A stretch of 64,000 nucleotides of DNA from Brachycybe producta (GCA_036925085.1 JAUPFP010000015.1:4402426-4466425), one strand, 5' to 3'. Positions 33,670-45,728 are shown, numbered from the stretch's first letter. Program-made: numbers and translations. Notes: a model not told the origin generated them from the letters alone.

Positions 33670-34389
33670 CCACCTCGTTGTATTCAGGGCAAATACCTGT
33701 GTCTAACCTATGGTGGTCCTCTTTTCCTCCCCTCATTAATCGGCCTCCTTATACCAAATATGGGCAGTCACAATGGGAGATCAGTACTCACTAAATCACA
33801 CTAATTGATGTTAACTTTTTTTTTTGAAAGGGGGATGGAAGGAGAGAGAGAAATTTCTAAGAATTTGGTCTGCATTTTTGGCCCTATAAGAAGGGAATAT
33901 AGGGGGAGGGGGTCCTACAAGGAGACAATAGTAGGAAAAAAAGTAAAGTTCCTTTGTTCTTTTTAAAGACAATTGCTTAAAAGAAATTTTTTTTTAAAAA
34001 AACCTTCAGACATAAGGGTATAAAAAAAATACTTGGAACATCCAGAAGAATGTCCGAGAAGAAGAAGGTGAAGCAGAAAAAATAGCCACGTATTACATAT
34101 GTCATGTAGGACAAATAACACAAAAGAAAAGTAGAAGAGGCCATTGCCATCATAATGACCTAACCATTGACACTATATGGGGCCCCCCTTATCTACCACC
34201 TGCCACCAACTGCTTTTCATTTTTGGAAGACGGATGGGATCCACACAGATTGGACTCACCAAGTAGCAAGTAAATGTTTTTCAGAGCAGGTGCTTGAAAA
34301 TTGAAAAAAAAATAAAAAAAGTTGATTATATGGCAGAATTTCCAAAAGTCACACAATATGCGAAGATTTTTTTTTTGGGATACAAAAAG
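33670..34389. other. Gene-free stretch
   Basis: Contains GA and G runs near 33825-33915. No exon recognised. Confidence 0.4.
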
Positions 34390-34670
34390 TCACGAGACAC
34401 TAGTATCTGGCTTTATCTAGCGACTTGTCGAGATACAGTCGCTAGATTTTCTACAGACTATGGCTGCCAAAAGTCTCGAGACTATTGCAAGACAAACTTC
34501 CTGTGTCTTTTGTATCTAACCCGAAATGTGAAACATGATACAATGTTGCGCAACAGACATTAGGTATGGATGCGGGATAATGTGTAGACACTTTGTCTAG
34601 ATACAAAGTCTCGCAACTGTGTCAACAATCACTAGACAGTCTCCGATACATTGTCGCATAACTTTGTATC
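34390..34670. repeat. Relative of the 6164 array, not amplified
   Basis: Carries single GTCTCGAGACTATTGCAAGA- and TTCCTGTGTCTTTTGTATC-type words, and 'CATGATACAATGTTGCGCAA', which flank the array at 6164-6450. Several further degenerate AGTC/GACT words occur, with no clean tandem period. Confidence 0.6.
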
Positions 34671-34989
34671 CAATTGTATACTATAGGCAGCAGCTTAAGA
34701 CTCCAATTCAAACTGTCCTTGAACAGTTGAACGGGAATTTTTTTCAATGTTGGAACATTGTTTAGAGGTTTCAAGTTGATGTTCAAGTGTCACTTTTTCC
34801 ACCATTGAATATTGGCCTAAAAAAAAGCACACACATAATATGGTGACTTCTGGAATTGGTACCAAGATCAAATCTTCGTCTTTCCACCACATGAGAGACC
34901 TCTCCTCTTGTTCGGACCAGTCATGACTTGGAGGAGGAAAAAAATAAGGCAAATAATACATTTTTGGCTAATTTTTTTTTCCTTTCTTA
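34671..34989. other. Gene-free stretch
   Basis: Nothing recognised. The 88-codon minus-strand frame at 34695 shows no domain. Confidence 0.35.
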
Positions 34990-35432
34990 TTAGTCGATTT
35001 CGCTACAAAAACTGTAGTTAAAAAGTTAACCACAGTTAATGGTTCCGGCGAAAATAAATGTGGTTACAATAACCCATGGTTAAATTACTGAACAATGGAG
35101 TTAATTAACTGCATTGACACAATATGGTTAACCACATTATTGAATGTTTAACTTAAATCACTTCCTGTGTTGAAACAAATTTAGCCTACAAACAAACATG
35201 GCGGACAGTGAGAACACTCAATTGCTGACTGAATGAGGAGGAATGTGGGAAATTTCACCAAAAAAAAAAATGCAAAACTGTTTAATAGGAAGTGACATAA
35301 AATCATTTAACCACAGGAAAGTCTCTTTTAAAAATGTAAACAAAGAGCAAGTACCACTTACACAGCCTGTCCGCAGTTAACTATAACCTTGATTATGTAA
35401 CTGCAGTTAATTTTTGTTGTGGAAACGAGATA
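34990..35432. mobile_element. Harbinger-like element H2
   Basis: The second copy of H1, with ends TAGTCGATTTCGCTACAAAA and TTGTTGTGGAAACGAGATA. The ends are more diverged but the interior is better kept. It includes ATG at 35198 in a strong context (ACAAACATGG), opening MADSENTQLLTE and then a stop. Confidence 0.75.
35198..35236 (+). pseudogene. Start-codon remnant inside H2
   Basis: A 12-codon frame MADSENTQLLTE and stop. The initiation context and composition look like the true N-terminus of a protein, presumably one of the two proteins of the parent Harbinger element. It is too short to assign. The equivalent place in H1 has lost the ATG. Confidence 0.3.
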
Positions 35433-36068
35433 ATAATAATAAAAAAATACCCCCAAAACATACAAAACATACTAAATATACAAAACATTCTAGATATATG
35501 TTTGTACTTTGTAGACAGTCTAGAAAAAAACAATATATACCCAAAGTGTGCTAACAATTGTACAAAAGAGGAGGAAGAAGAAAAGTTGTTCCAGTTCTGG
35601 TCCCTTGTTTTCTGTTCTCTCTTTGTGTCAAGGTAACGTTCAGAGAGAGAAAAAAAGGAGAGTAAACACAAGATGATGATGATGAAGCAGGTGTTTCATT
35701 TCTATTCTCTCCTCTTATCTCTCTCAAGTCAAGTTGTACGCCAGGTGGCACATACAAACCCAACAACATTCTAGTTAAATAACAAGAGACTCCCCCCTCC
35801 CACCCCCTTAACTCAGTACCACCTCCCCTTACTTTTATCAATTGTTAAGATTACCATCATCAACATAATATATAACTCATATTAAGAGTTTATCACAACT
35901 GGTCATCAAAACTTTTTATATCAAATTTTTTTTTTGCTTTACTACTTGCCACTTGACCACTTTTTACCAAAGAACACACGCTTCAAGATGAAAATCATTT
36001 CTTTACCAATTTTTTTGTGTGTCTGTGTGTGGATGGATATAATGCAGAAGAAAAAACAACCATTATGC
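35433..36068. other. Gene-free stretch
   Basis: ATA/ATC triplets and TC runs. Minus-strand frames of 92 and 96 codons (35393-35841) show no domain. Confidence 0.4.
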
Positions 36069-36240
36069 CTTGTTTCCACTGGGTCGAATATAAATTTCAA
36101 CTTTTTGACAATTTCAACTGGTGAAAAAAATGGAAGACCCATTTTCACTATCATAGGGCAAAGGCCACGTGGGTTCCATTTATCACCAGTTGAATTGTCA
36201 AAAAGTTGAAATTATATTCGACCCAGTGGAAACAAGGCAT
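36069..36240. mobile_element. Family G Harbinger-like MITE
   Basis: TIRs TGCCTTGTTTCCACTGGGTC and GACCCAGTGGAAACAAGGCA. The arms continue 'AATTTCAACTTTTTGACAAT' and its inverse. Flanks read TTA and TAA. The arms are so similar that frames of 70-91 codons appear on both strands; none is a gene. Confidence 0.85.
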
Positions 36241-36584
36241 AATATGGCAACTTCTGAAAAGATTTCTCAAAATTTATTTGAAGCTAGAAGAGTAAAAAAT
36301 AACAGATTTGGAATTTAAAATCTGAAGAAAAAAAAACTGCTCAACTGAGTTCCAAGTGCCACATTTGAAATGCAAATGGCACCATTTTAGAATGTATTTC
36401 TTTGACCATTGAAAATAAACACCTACATTCATTAATTCTATTAACAGTCTGGTCAACTATTAATTTTGGAAATATTATATTCCATCTACAATTAAACCCA
36501 ACAATAATTATTCAAAATTAATGTTTCAAGGGGTCAAATTGTGCATTTGCAATGCATGTCCTTCACAGGGCTCCGTCAAACTTC

Positions 36585-36985
36585 ACTTGTATGACAAAAC
36601 TTGTACTGTTGAGAAACAGGACCCTGGATTTGAATTTTGAATTTGAAAAATTACTCTGCAAGCAGCCATAAAGGCCTATGGTAGAGGGACAAGAGTCCAA
36701 GTGCAGCATATAAAATGCATTGTCAAAACCAGAAAATATAAAACCCCATTGATATAAATAATTGGATGTAGGGGGGATGCTCTCGATTCCTATTCGATAA
36801 TTGACTTTTTGGTTCCAATTAATCGTATAAAATGAATCGATTCAAAGCTTTCGATTAATCAAATGAATCGATTCAACGCTTCCAAATAATGAAATGAACC
36901 GATTCAACATACCAACATAGTTTTGACAGATTGACAAGCCAAAATTGACAAGTCTATTTACAGCTTAACAAATTATCTTACCGTC
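36585..36985. repeat. Dispersed repeat P, copy 2
   Basis: Shares 'ACTCTGCAAGCAGC', 'GGCCTATGGTAGAGGGA' and 'ATTGACAAGCCAAAATTGAC' with 6545-6880. Its middle (36785-36910) is filled by repeats of ATCGATTCAA-type words, like hAT subterminal DNA, and may be a nested remnant. Confidence 0.5.
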
Positions 36986-37059
36986 TTCATTTTACTCTTC
37001 TAGTTTCAAAATAAAAAAAAATCTTGAAAATCTGTTTCCAGCAAACTAAGAAACAGTTA

Positions 37060-37450
37060 AGCCTCGTTTTCACGATAGTTGTGGCCATGACAGCGACTAT
37101 CGCAAGAACTATCATCGTGCAGACCACATGATTAGTCACTATCCCACTGTTGCGATAGCACTATCACAACTATCTCGTTTGACTAGATAGTTGATAGTAC
37201 TGTCGTAATAGTTAAGTGACCGCTTGTAGGGAAATATCCACTTTATAGGGAAATTTCGCTTCTAGAGGGAGAGAGGCAACACTGTTGTTGACTCAATGAT
37301 ATCTGTGAAGTAGACGTCACACTGTCATGTGACAGAACTATCACGTTACTTCAAGACATGTAGACAGTTGCTATCGTGAGAGAGTGAACTATCGCAACTT
37401 TCATGACAGCTACTCTCACGATAGAACTATCGCCACCGTGTAAACGAGGC
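37060..37450. mobile_element. Family C Harbinger-like MITE, C2
   Basis: TIRs AGCCTCGTTTTCACGATAGT and CCGTGTAAACGAGGC. About 390 bp. The interior carries 'GACTAGATAGTTGATAGTAC' and 'GAAGTAGACGTCACACTGTC', conserved in other copies. Confidence 0.85.
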
Positions 37451-38062
37451 AGTTACTACTACTTTCAAGGCTAGAATAGCAGATTTTGATGCCCTAGAGC
37501 TGTGGTTACAGTGGTGTACAATGAAGAAGCAGCAGCATCCTTTAAATTATTCCTCCTCCTTTTTTTTGTTATTTTAACCACAAATCCTGAAGAAAGAGAC
37601 AGACACGCGCTGAACCGGTAGTGACGTCATTAAGCGTGTGCTAATATACACAATAAAATGCAAGCTTTTTTTCTTTACTACACGTCACACCTCATTCCTC
37701 CCTTTTTGAATGAAAAAAAAAAAACTTCAACACCTGCCATTCAACATCAATCTCACCTCAGAAATTATGCAATTTTTTTTTCTCCCTACATCATCTCTAT
37801 ATAATAATAATAATAATAATACAATAATATAAAACAACCACAAAAAAAACAATTTCAATTTTTTTTCGCCTAACCCCCCAAATACATAATTCCACCCACC
37901 CCCTAAAAAAATTACGCTCTTCCCTCTTTATTCCTCACAAACAACCAATCATAATATCAATCGATAATTCAACAAGAATATTATCGAGAAAAAAAATGTA
38001 TTTTTGTTTTACTTTCTTTTTCGATTTTTGTTTTTGTTGTTGTTGAACTTGTTGTTATTAGA
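37451..38062. other. Gene-free stretch
   Basis: AAT triplets at 37802-37822, A and T runs, GTT runs near 38030-38045. Nothing coding. Confidence 0.4.
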
Positions 38063-38712
38063 AGGCCGTGTCCACAACAAACTGACAAAAGTGCAACCAA
38101 TGACAAAAACACAACTAAAATGCCACAGAAAAACAAAGAGAACAAAAACAAAACAACTGTCAGCTTGTCACTCAAGACAAAACCACAACAAATTTGTGTG
38201 ACACACAACACAAAACAAATTTGGGTTTTGTTTTTGTGTTTCTATAAGCTGACCTACGTAACTGTTCTCTTGTTGTTTTAAGTTTTTAATATTAACAACT
38301 TGTCCACAAAACTGTTGACAAAATGTTGCATAGTACAGAGACAAAACACAGGCATCTGTAGACAGCTTCAGAATTTCTTTGGCTCCGCCTCTTTTATGAG
38401 CGTCAGACAAAATATCAACCAATTAGAAATATAAAGGGCGGAGCATGTGTCATCAGACCCAGTAAAAAACAATTAGAAATTGATGACGCTCATAAAAGGG
38501 CGGAGCCAAAGAAATTCTGAAGCTGTCTACAGTTACCTGTGGCAAAACACGAACCTTTTGATGTTTAACCCGACTTGAGCTGGAGGACATGGCGAATTGT
38601 TTGTGAAATTGCAGACAAAACAAAACACAAATGTTTCATAGTTGTTGTCAATTTATATTGAAACACTGGAGTTTCTGTTTCGTTTTGTGTCAGCTTCATG
38701 TGAGACGCCGGT
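38063..38712 (-). mobile_element. Family I Harbinger-like element hosting MITE E1
   Basis: Homologous, inverted, to 47849-48293. Shares 'CTGACAAAAGTGCAAC', 'CTCAAGACAAAACCACAACA' and 'GTTTCTGTTTCGTTTTGTGT'. The ends are diverged. A MITE with ACAGGCA ends is nested at 38348-38540. No transposase; frames at 37981-38422 are shadows in this element. Confidence 0.75.
38348..38540. mobile_element. Family E MITE, E1
   Basis: Ends ACAGGCATCTGTAGACAGCT and AGCTGTCTACAGTTACCTGT, followed inward by TTTGGCTCCGCC and GGCGGAGCCAAA. Approximate duplication GACAAAAC / GGCAAAAC. A sister family of D sharing the outermost 7 bp and GC boxes. Confidence 0.85.
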
Positions 38713-39365
38713 TCTTATTGTTTATTTTGCTCTCAAAAACAAAATAGAAAACAAAATAAAGACATGAACTTACCTGTTTTTGTTTTTCTTTGTCTTTTTT
38801 TAAAATTATTTTTATTGTTGTTTAATTTTTATCAATAATAATCGTTGTTCCGTTTTCTTGATTTAAATCATTTGACGATGATGTGTCTTTTGTTAAAACG
38901 AACCGGACGGAAATTTACAAATTGTAAAAAAAAAAAATACTAGAAAAAAACAAAAGAAAAAGCGCAAAAAAAACATTTTTAGTTATAAATATATAAAATC
39001 TACGGATACATGACCATGTTTTATTTATTTAAATAAGTGTATAATAAAAGAAAATTCTGACATGCGTGTTTCCGGCCAGACACGCGACCAAAAAAAAAAA
39101 CCTCAACAGCCCCCCTTTCTCCCCCTTAAGATTAGTGAGGGTTGAAGAACAGGGGGAGATTTATATTCTTTGGTGGACCTGAAAAACACAATTGATTTCC
39201 TTCTAAGTTAATGAACAGGGGGTCCGTCGTGTATTCTTAATTATTTCTAAGTCAAAGCTAATGCTAAAACTCATCCACATTTAAATGAAACTTCCTCTTA
39301 AATGTTCATGAGATTAGCAATACCTTTGACTAAGCGATACTTCTCAGATCCTTAGTATTTTTAGA
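38713..39365. other. Gene-free stretch
   Basis: AT-rich with A runs. Nothing recognised. Confidence 0.35.
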
Positions 39366-39953
39366 GGGTCAGGATAAAAAGATGAACGAATGAACATTGG
39401 GGGTAACTCTAAAACCCGACACAGAATACACATAGAATTGGATGAACACTATATTAATATGGATGAACACAAATTTTAAATGGATGAACATAAGAGTGAT
39501 AAAAGGATGAGTTCCCCCATAAAACCATGGTTTTATGGGAGAAGAACATGGTTCATCTACAGGCATTTAGAAATCGGGAAGAACTTCAGTTGGCTCCGCC
39601 CTTGTTATGACGACCAGCAACTTTTATTTGGTTGGTTATGTAGTCTGACGTCACATGCTCCGCTATTTTCAACATCGAACCACACAACAAACCAATTAGA
39701 AGTTGCCGGTCGTCATAACAAGGGCGGAGCCAACTGAAGTTCTTCCCGATTTCTAAATGCCTGTGGTTCATCTACCTTAAAACAGTGTTCTTTCCTTTAA
39801 AGAATGTTCCTCTTTTTATTTCTCTCTGTTCCTCCTTTTAAAAATTTGTATTCATCCATATTAATATAGTGTTCATCCAATTTTATATGCATTCTGTGTC
39901 GGGTTTTAGAGTTACCACCAATGTTCATTGCATTCATCTTTTTATCCTGACCC
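39366..39953. mobile_element. Long-TIR element hosting MITE D6
   Basis: TIRs of about 115 bp begin GGGTCAGGATAAAAAGATGA and end TCATCTTTTTATCCTGACCC. The words TCTAAAACCCGACACAGAAT and ATATTAATATGGATGAACAC are mirrored in the other arm. A perfect 24-bp palindrome centred on CCATGG lies at 39516-39539. A family D MITE interrupts it. Class is unknown; long TIRs would suit a Mutator-like or foldback element. Confidence 0.85.
39559..39764 (+). mobile_element. Family D MITE, D6
   Basis: 206 bp flanked by a perfect 9-bp duplication GGTTCATCT (39550-39558, 39765-39773). TGACGTCA at 39646-39653. Frames of 61-85 codons across it are mirror-arm artefacts. Confidence 0.95.
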
Positions 39954-41052
39954 ATTCTTAGCCCACGTCATAACGTACAACCCTGCTCAGAGGGACAACT
40001 TAAAAGAGTTGAATGTGGCCCTCAAGAGGCCCCCATCCTCCCAACCTGAAAGTAGAAATAAATATTTCAACCAAGAGTGGGTGTCAAAGACAGTTCTCAA
40101 TCAAAATGGCATCCACCCACCTTTTCCTTGCGCCCACTTAAAATAAAAGGTTAGGCCGCGCCCACACTTGAATTTCTACAAGGGATCTCACCTTTTAGGC
40201 TTAAAAAACCGTTTCTGAATGGCCTTTTATAGGCTTTTTACCCCAATACCCACCTCTTTCTAATGTTAGATATTGAATGTCTCACGAGATCATTTATTAT
40301 ATTTATAAATATTATATAAAAATAACAACTGTTGTTGTTGTTTTTGCCGCCATTATTATTATTGTTTCCTTTTTTTTCTGTCTTCATTTCTGCTCCATTT
40401 TTTTAATATTAAATTGAAATTTTACATTTTGGTAAAAAAACACCTTATAAATTTAATAACCTCTCAATCAAAAACAAAAAAAAAAACCGTGTGAAAACCT
40501 AGGGTCGAAAAAACAAATAATCTAACCAAATTGCAAACAAATGGATTTATGAAAAATATTACAATAATTCCTAAAAGAACCAACAACTTTATTCCAATTC
40601 AGTAGTTTTAATATAAAAATATTTAGACCAAAAAAAAAACGACAGATGGACAAACACACACAAGAAATTATGACTGAAGGGGTAGGGAGGAGGGTAGAAA
40701 TATATTATTTTTTTATAAATAACATGGTCACACATTTATTTTAAGTAAGGGGTGGGGGGGAAAAAAGAGAAAACATAAAAAATGAAACATTTTTTATTTT
40801 AGACGATTTGTGTTTCAAAAACCGCTGTTTTTCCCAAGCGATTATTATTTTCTCATATTCTCACTATTTTTTTATACTTTGTTAATAATAATAATAATAA
40901 CTACAGTGTTGTGTGTCCACCCAAATGTCCTCTAACGCACCCCCCCCCCCAAAAAAAAGTAACCCTCCCTCACTCCCTCCCACTAGCGCCCAACACTACT
41001 AAAATCATCCACCCACACAATTCAAGGGGTCTGCCTCTAATAACGCATAACT
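39954..41052. other. Gene-free stretch
   Basis: A lone Harbinger-style end 'TTAGGCCGCGCCCACACTTG' lies at 40151-40170. Otherwise AT-rich with poly-C at 40940-40949. The 72-codon frame at 39928 has no domain I recognise. Confidence 0.4.
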
Positions 41053-41528
41053 AGGACTCGGATTTTTATGCAATTTATCATGAAAAAAGTGTTTCTCAAT
41101 TTGTGGCCCAAGTGCCAATTGTGAATTAAATCATCAATTCATCACCATATTAAGAGCAACTGCAATTATGTTTTTTAGAATTAAAAACAAGGCTAATTAA
41201 GAGGCTAAATGTACGATTCCCACCGCTCAGATAAGTACGCAGTAACAGTTAAAAATATTTTTCAATTTGTGGCCCAAGTGCCAATTGTGAAGTAATAAGA
41301 GCAACTAACTGCCACTATGCTATTTTTTTTAAATCAGAAAGGCTGGTTAGAGGCTAGATTTCTATTTCCTATCAGTTGTCAACTAGAGTTCTAGAATCTA
41401 ACCAGCGTTTTTAATTGAAAAAGACATAATTGTCGGTTGATCTATGTGCTATTGTTACTTCCCAATTGGCTCGTGTGGGTCACAGATTGAGAAACATTTG
41501 CCTGATATTGCATAGAAATCCGAGCTCT
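41053..41528. mobile_element. Dispersed foldback family A, full foldback
   Basis: The left arm starts AGGACTCGGATTTTTATGCA and the right arm ends TGCATAGAAATCCGAGCTCT. 'CAATTTGTGGCCCAAGTGCC' occurs twice on the left (41099, 41262). The right arm is the diverged inverse. The half copy at 446-602 matches one arm. Confidence 0.7.
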
Positions 41529-42384
41529 AAACATGAAATTGCAGGGTTCTAGTGTTAAAATTTTGCAGCCCTGTTGTTTCAATTCACATATTATATGAAA
41601 CCACTCCTTCCAACCCTCAATTTTGAACAGAAAAAATGGGGCAATAACGGTGGGTGGGTAGGTTGGGTGTAGTGGTAAAATTCATCATTCAGGTTGGAAA
41701 TTTTGGAAGGTTTTAAACCCAGGGTTCCTTTTTCTCTCTCTCTCTCTCATATATTGAAAAAAAAAAAACCACCCTCCAAAAATAAGACAGGTGTTTATTC
41801 ATACCAAAAATATGATTAGATGTATGAGATGTACATGAAATGACAAGGGAAGTTCAAGGGGAGGGAGGGAGGAGGGACTATATGGCATAAGGGGGGGGGG
41901 GAAGGAAGGAAGGAGGAGGAGGAGTGGGACATTTGGGAAGAATTGGGATAATGTATTATAAATACAGGAGAGAGAAGCGAAAAAAAATATGAAGACGCCG
42001 GAAATGGGGGTGGGCATCGACAGTAATCGCAAAGGGAAGTGGGTGGACCTACTATAGAGAAGGTGGGATGGAGAGGGGGGAAGGAGGAGTGTTCGTTCCA
42101 CCCTCTTTCTCTCCCTCTTTTTTTCCCGCCATTCCCTCCCCCTTTTCGTTGTCGTCGTCCTCATAAAGCGAATAAGGAGGGAGGAGGAGGAGGATCGTTA
42201 AAATAAGGGGGCAATGCTCTCTCTCTCTTACAAGAATGATTCATACAAGACACACATGTAACATTCATAATAAAGAGTAATAATATAATCGAAATTTCGT
42301 CAATCGAATACAAGAAAAACACAAGATGCACGACGTTACAGTAGAAACTACGTCATTCTGCAACACCACCTCCATAGACATTAT
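41529..42384. other. Gene-free stretch with G- and A-rich runs
   Basis: G runs near 41891-41902, GGAGGA runs near 42170-42195. The 121-codon minus-strand frame (41799-42164) is Pro/Ser/Leu-rich from pyrimidine tracts and has no domain. Confidence 0.45.
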
Positions 42385-43470
42385 AAGGCAAATTCTGCCA
42401 CAATTACTAGGCAATTCGCAAGGCAATCACTATCTTATCAGTAGTTACACATTTCTATTAATTAGGGATGGGGGACATTCGAATACTGCGAATCTTGACA
42501 AATACTCGAGATTCGAAAACTCGAATCTTCGGAGCGTTTTTCGTATCTTTCGAATCCTAACCTTAAAAAACTTAAAAACTTTGTTAAAATTAGCTTTAAC
42601 TTCATTGACGTCCAATAGAAATGTTCACTTAATAAAAAAAACCGGCGATTGTTGCAATTTCGTTGGTATCCGGATCACCAATATCATCCACCTTGTGGCG
42701 ACCCTGAGTGAAGCCACACTGTGTTTTTTATTATAAATAATTTAACATTTAATATTATTTCATTTATTTGTATCTTCTTAATGAATAATAATAGGATTCG
42801 TATATGAAGGATTCGAGAACCTTTTAGGATTCGGATTCGAGAAAATTTTTAGAATTAGTCCCCCACCTCTAGTATTTAGGCAATTCGCAAAACAAACATG
42901 ATTATAGGTGAATCTGGTACAGTTTGACTATATTCTGGGCAATTCCGCACAGTTGATAAGATATTGAGACAATTCTGGTCAAAATGATATATCAGGTAAT
43001 TCTGTACAATTACTAGGCATTGCAAGAAACCACCGCACAAATAATTCTGTTTTAGGCAATTTGTAACACAAACATTTTGGTAGGTAAAACTGCACAATCA
43101 ATAACTTCTTAAGCTTAAATGATAGAATAGGCAATTCTGCTCAAATAATATATTAGGCAATTCTGCACAATTACTAGACAATATGAGGAACCACCAATTC
43201 AGTAATCTGTACAACCAGTTTCGTTTGAGACAATTCACAAAACCAACATCTCGGTAGTGAATAATCTACACAATTGATAACATGTTAGGCAACTCTACAC
43301 AGTTGATAGCCTACATTAGGCAATTCCGCCGTTTCTGGATATTTACTAATCAACACACAACAGCCAAATACTGTAACATCAATCACAAACCTTCACAATT
43401 GATATCTCGCTTTAGGCAATTTCTGGGTAATAACTAGGCAATGTGAAAAAACCCACATTTCAACAGTAAA
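42385..43470. repeat. Degenerate higher-order tandem array
   Basis: The words 'AGGCAATTCTGCACAATTAC' and 'TAGGCAATTCGCAAAACAAA' recur with variation about every 25 bp, and longer blocks (for example 'CAATTACTAGGCATTGCAAG' and 'CAATTACTAGACAATATGAG') recur about 170-180 bp apart. An hAT-like element (42473-42871) interrupts the array. Confidence 0.65.
42473..42871. mobile_element. hAT-like element T, copy 2
   Basis: Ends TAGGGATGGGGGACATTCGA and TTAGTCCCCCACCTCTA. The possible 8-bp duplication CTATTAAT / GTATTTAG is poor. The interior matches 8948-9368. The 136-codon frame at 42326 runs through it and is not protein-like. Confidence 0.7.
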
Positions 43471-44723
43471 ACCCGCATATTTCAGGAATCGTGATCAAAA
43501 CCAAAAACCAACAAACACAATAAATTATTATATCTGAATTTGGCAACCGTTGGTGCTTTTACACAATTTCTAGTAAATCTGTAAAATGCCTGCTTTCCCC
43601 CCCTCTCTGACAAAATACTAGAATAATACACAGTATTCTAGTATTCTCAAAGAGGAGAAAATCAGCCATTTTACAGATTTAAACAAGTAGTTTAATAATA
43701 TATAAAACTACTTGTTTACCTAGCAATGGGTTCTGGTTGTATATTGTATCACAAGTGACACCTGCCGAAAAATTTAAATAAAAAAATCCCGCCAGGTGCT
43801 TTTTCTAGTAGGATATCTATCTTGTGTATGTGTGTCCTTCATTCAATTCTGTTGTTCACTCTCTCTCTCTCTCTCTCTACTAAATCGGGTCTTTCCCCCC
43901 TTTAGCTCCTTAATGGATCCCCATGGCCTTCCTTCCATTTTACACACAACTTGTTAGAAATCCAGACAACAAAGGGGTGGAAAGGGAGAAAGAGAAAAAA
44001 GCGCGGGAAAACGGTTGAGGTGCAATGGCCCCCAATAAACTCTCCTCGAACTTAAAACATGAGTCTTACTATTGACTAAGCAAAAGAAGACAAAGACAAA
44101 ACTAGCCTTGACCTTGTAATATGTGTGTCCAAAGCAAAAAAGGGGATGGGAGGGGGAAGAATTAAGGGGTGTGTGAAGGAGAATGTTATTTTGTTCTTTC
44201 ATAAATGAGGCACCAAACGGGAGTAAAAGTAATAAAAACTTTGTCCAAAAACACAAAGGATTTCGCCAGAATTTGAGAAAATTGACCGTTTCAACTCCCT
44301 AAACCTCCTCCTCCTCCTCCTTCAAAACTGATCTATTTCGAAACGTTACATAAATAGTAACCGGTTATCGAAAGTTATTTATAAAGTGACCTCGTTATTT
44401 ATCATCATCATCAGCAGCAGCAGCCGCTTTATTTTGTCTTCATTAAAAAAACAACCATACGAAATAATGCTATTGTTTAATAATAATAAAGAATTTGTTT
44501 ACTTTTTTCAAAGTTGTTTAGTCTACGTTTTATTATGAGTTAAATCATTAGAAAAGTTCAAAGATCAAACGATTTATGACCATGATTCATATAAGAAAAA
44601 TTTAAATCTTTTGACAGTCACTTTTTTAATGTAAACATAATAGAGCTAGCTTTGTATTTAATGATGATTTGATGCGTTCCGCAATCAGCATCTAAGCGCA
44701 TTTCAAATTGGCTCAAGAAAGAG
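43471..44723. other. Gene-free stretch with two small foldbacks
   Basis: AAATCTGTAAAATG and its inverse bound about 43577-43681. AAACAAGTAGTTT and its inverse follow at about 43682-43719. A TC run lies at 43857-43880. The 100-codon minus-strand frame at 43954 has no domain. Confidence 0.45.
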
Positions 44724-44893
44724 ACAGGCATCTGTAGACAGCTTCAGAATTCCTTTGGCTCCGCCCCTTCTATGAGCGTCAGACCAAATATCAACCAATT
44801 AGAAATTGAAAAAGGGCGAAGGCATGTGACATCAGACCAAGTAACAAACCACTTAGAAATTGATGACGCTCATAAAAGGGCGGAGCCAAAGTG
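44724..44893. mobile_element. Family E MITE, E2, right end lost
   Basis: Left end ACAGGCATCTGTAGACAGCT and both GC-box arms are present. The sequence stops after GGCGGAGCCAAAG, before the terminal CTGTCTACAG part. Confidence 0.8.
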
Positions 44894-44953
44894 AAACATT
44901 GGCCCTTTGCGTAAAAATTGCGAGCCATTGCAATGATAACACGTGGTTGAAAG

Positions 44954-45159
44954 ACAGGCAGTTAGAAATCGGTCAGAACTTCAGTTGACGCCGCCTTTTT
45001 TATGACGACCAGCAACTTCTAATTAGCTGGTTATGTAGTCTGACGTCACATGCTCCGCCCTTTTCAACGTCAGACTACATAACCAGCCAATTAGAAGTTG
45101 CTGGTCGTCATAACAAGGGCGGAGCCAACTGAAGTTCTGACCGATTTCTAACTGCCTGT
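44954..45159 (+). mobile_element. Family D MITE, D7
   Basis: Ends ACAGGCAGTTAG and CTAACTGCCTGT. Duplication GGTTGAAAG / GATTGAAAG (8 of 9). TGACGTCA at 45041-45048. Near-symmetrical arms. Confidence 0.9.
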
Positions 45160-45272
45160 GATTGAAAGTGGCAACTCAATGAGTTTCAGTCGTGCGAATC
45201 CATTTTTCTGAGACTCACACGTTTTAACAGTAAATCGAGTTCTCATAATTAACTTATTTATAAACCTCCTAG

Positions 45273-45728
45273 TATGATCACACACACACAAGCAACTTTT
45301 CAATAAACTTACATGCAATAAGACATGCAACTTTTAAAGAGTTTCGTCGTGTCATTCAAACTTGATGAAACTTTCCTCTGAAACGTGGCGAGAGAGCCCC
45401 ACCACAGTCTGGAGTTGCATCTGTTACAACTTCTGAGAGACTTTTCAAATATTTTTATGATACTTGCCCATAAACAGCCAATCAGGAGTGAACTTAGTAG
45501 AAATGACATCGGAGGTTCAAATTTGCATAGAAATATTTTAAATTCCATTCTGTTTTAATTTCTCTTATCTGATTGGTTGCTTTCAAGTAAACAAACTCAT
45601 GAAACTAAATGTAAAACTAGTTTCATTGTGTGCTATGGAAGTTTATTAAAAAGTTGCACTCGCAAGTCTCATCGCAAATTGAACAGCAAAGTTTTATTGC
45701 ATCTTATAAGTTGCTTGATTGTGTGATA
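45273..45728. mobile_element. TIR element, class unknown
   Basis: Left end TATGATCACACACACACAAG then CAACTTTTCAATAA; right end TTATAAGTTGCTTGATTGTG then TGATA. 'TGCAATAAGACATGCAACTT' is partly mirrored. About 455 bp. Frames of 60-79 codons inside show no domain. Confidence 0.55.

Noticed and set aside
33466..33804. 112-codon frame with periodic 'FVQFGAYSGWR' peptide
   Set aside because: Produced by the 32-bp array. A second overlapping frame gives the same peptides, which shows the periodicity is of DNA origin.
42326..42736. 136-codon frame
   Set aside because: Crosses the boundary between a tandem array and an hAT-like element; not protein-like.
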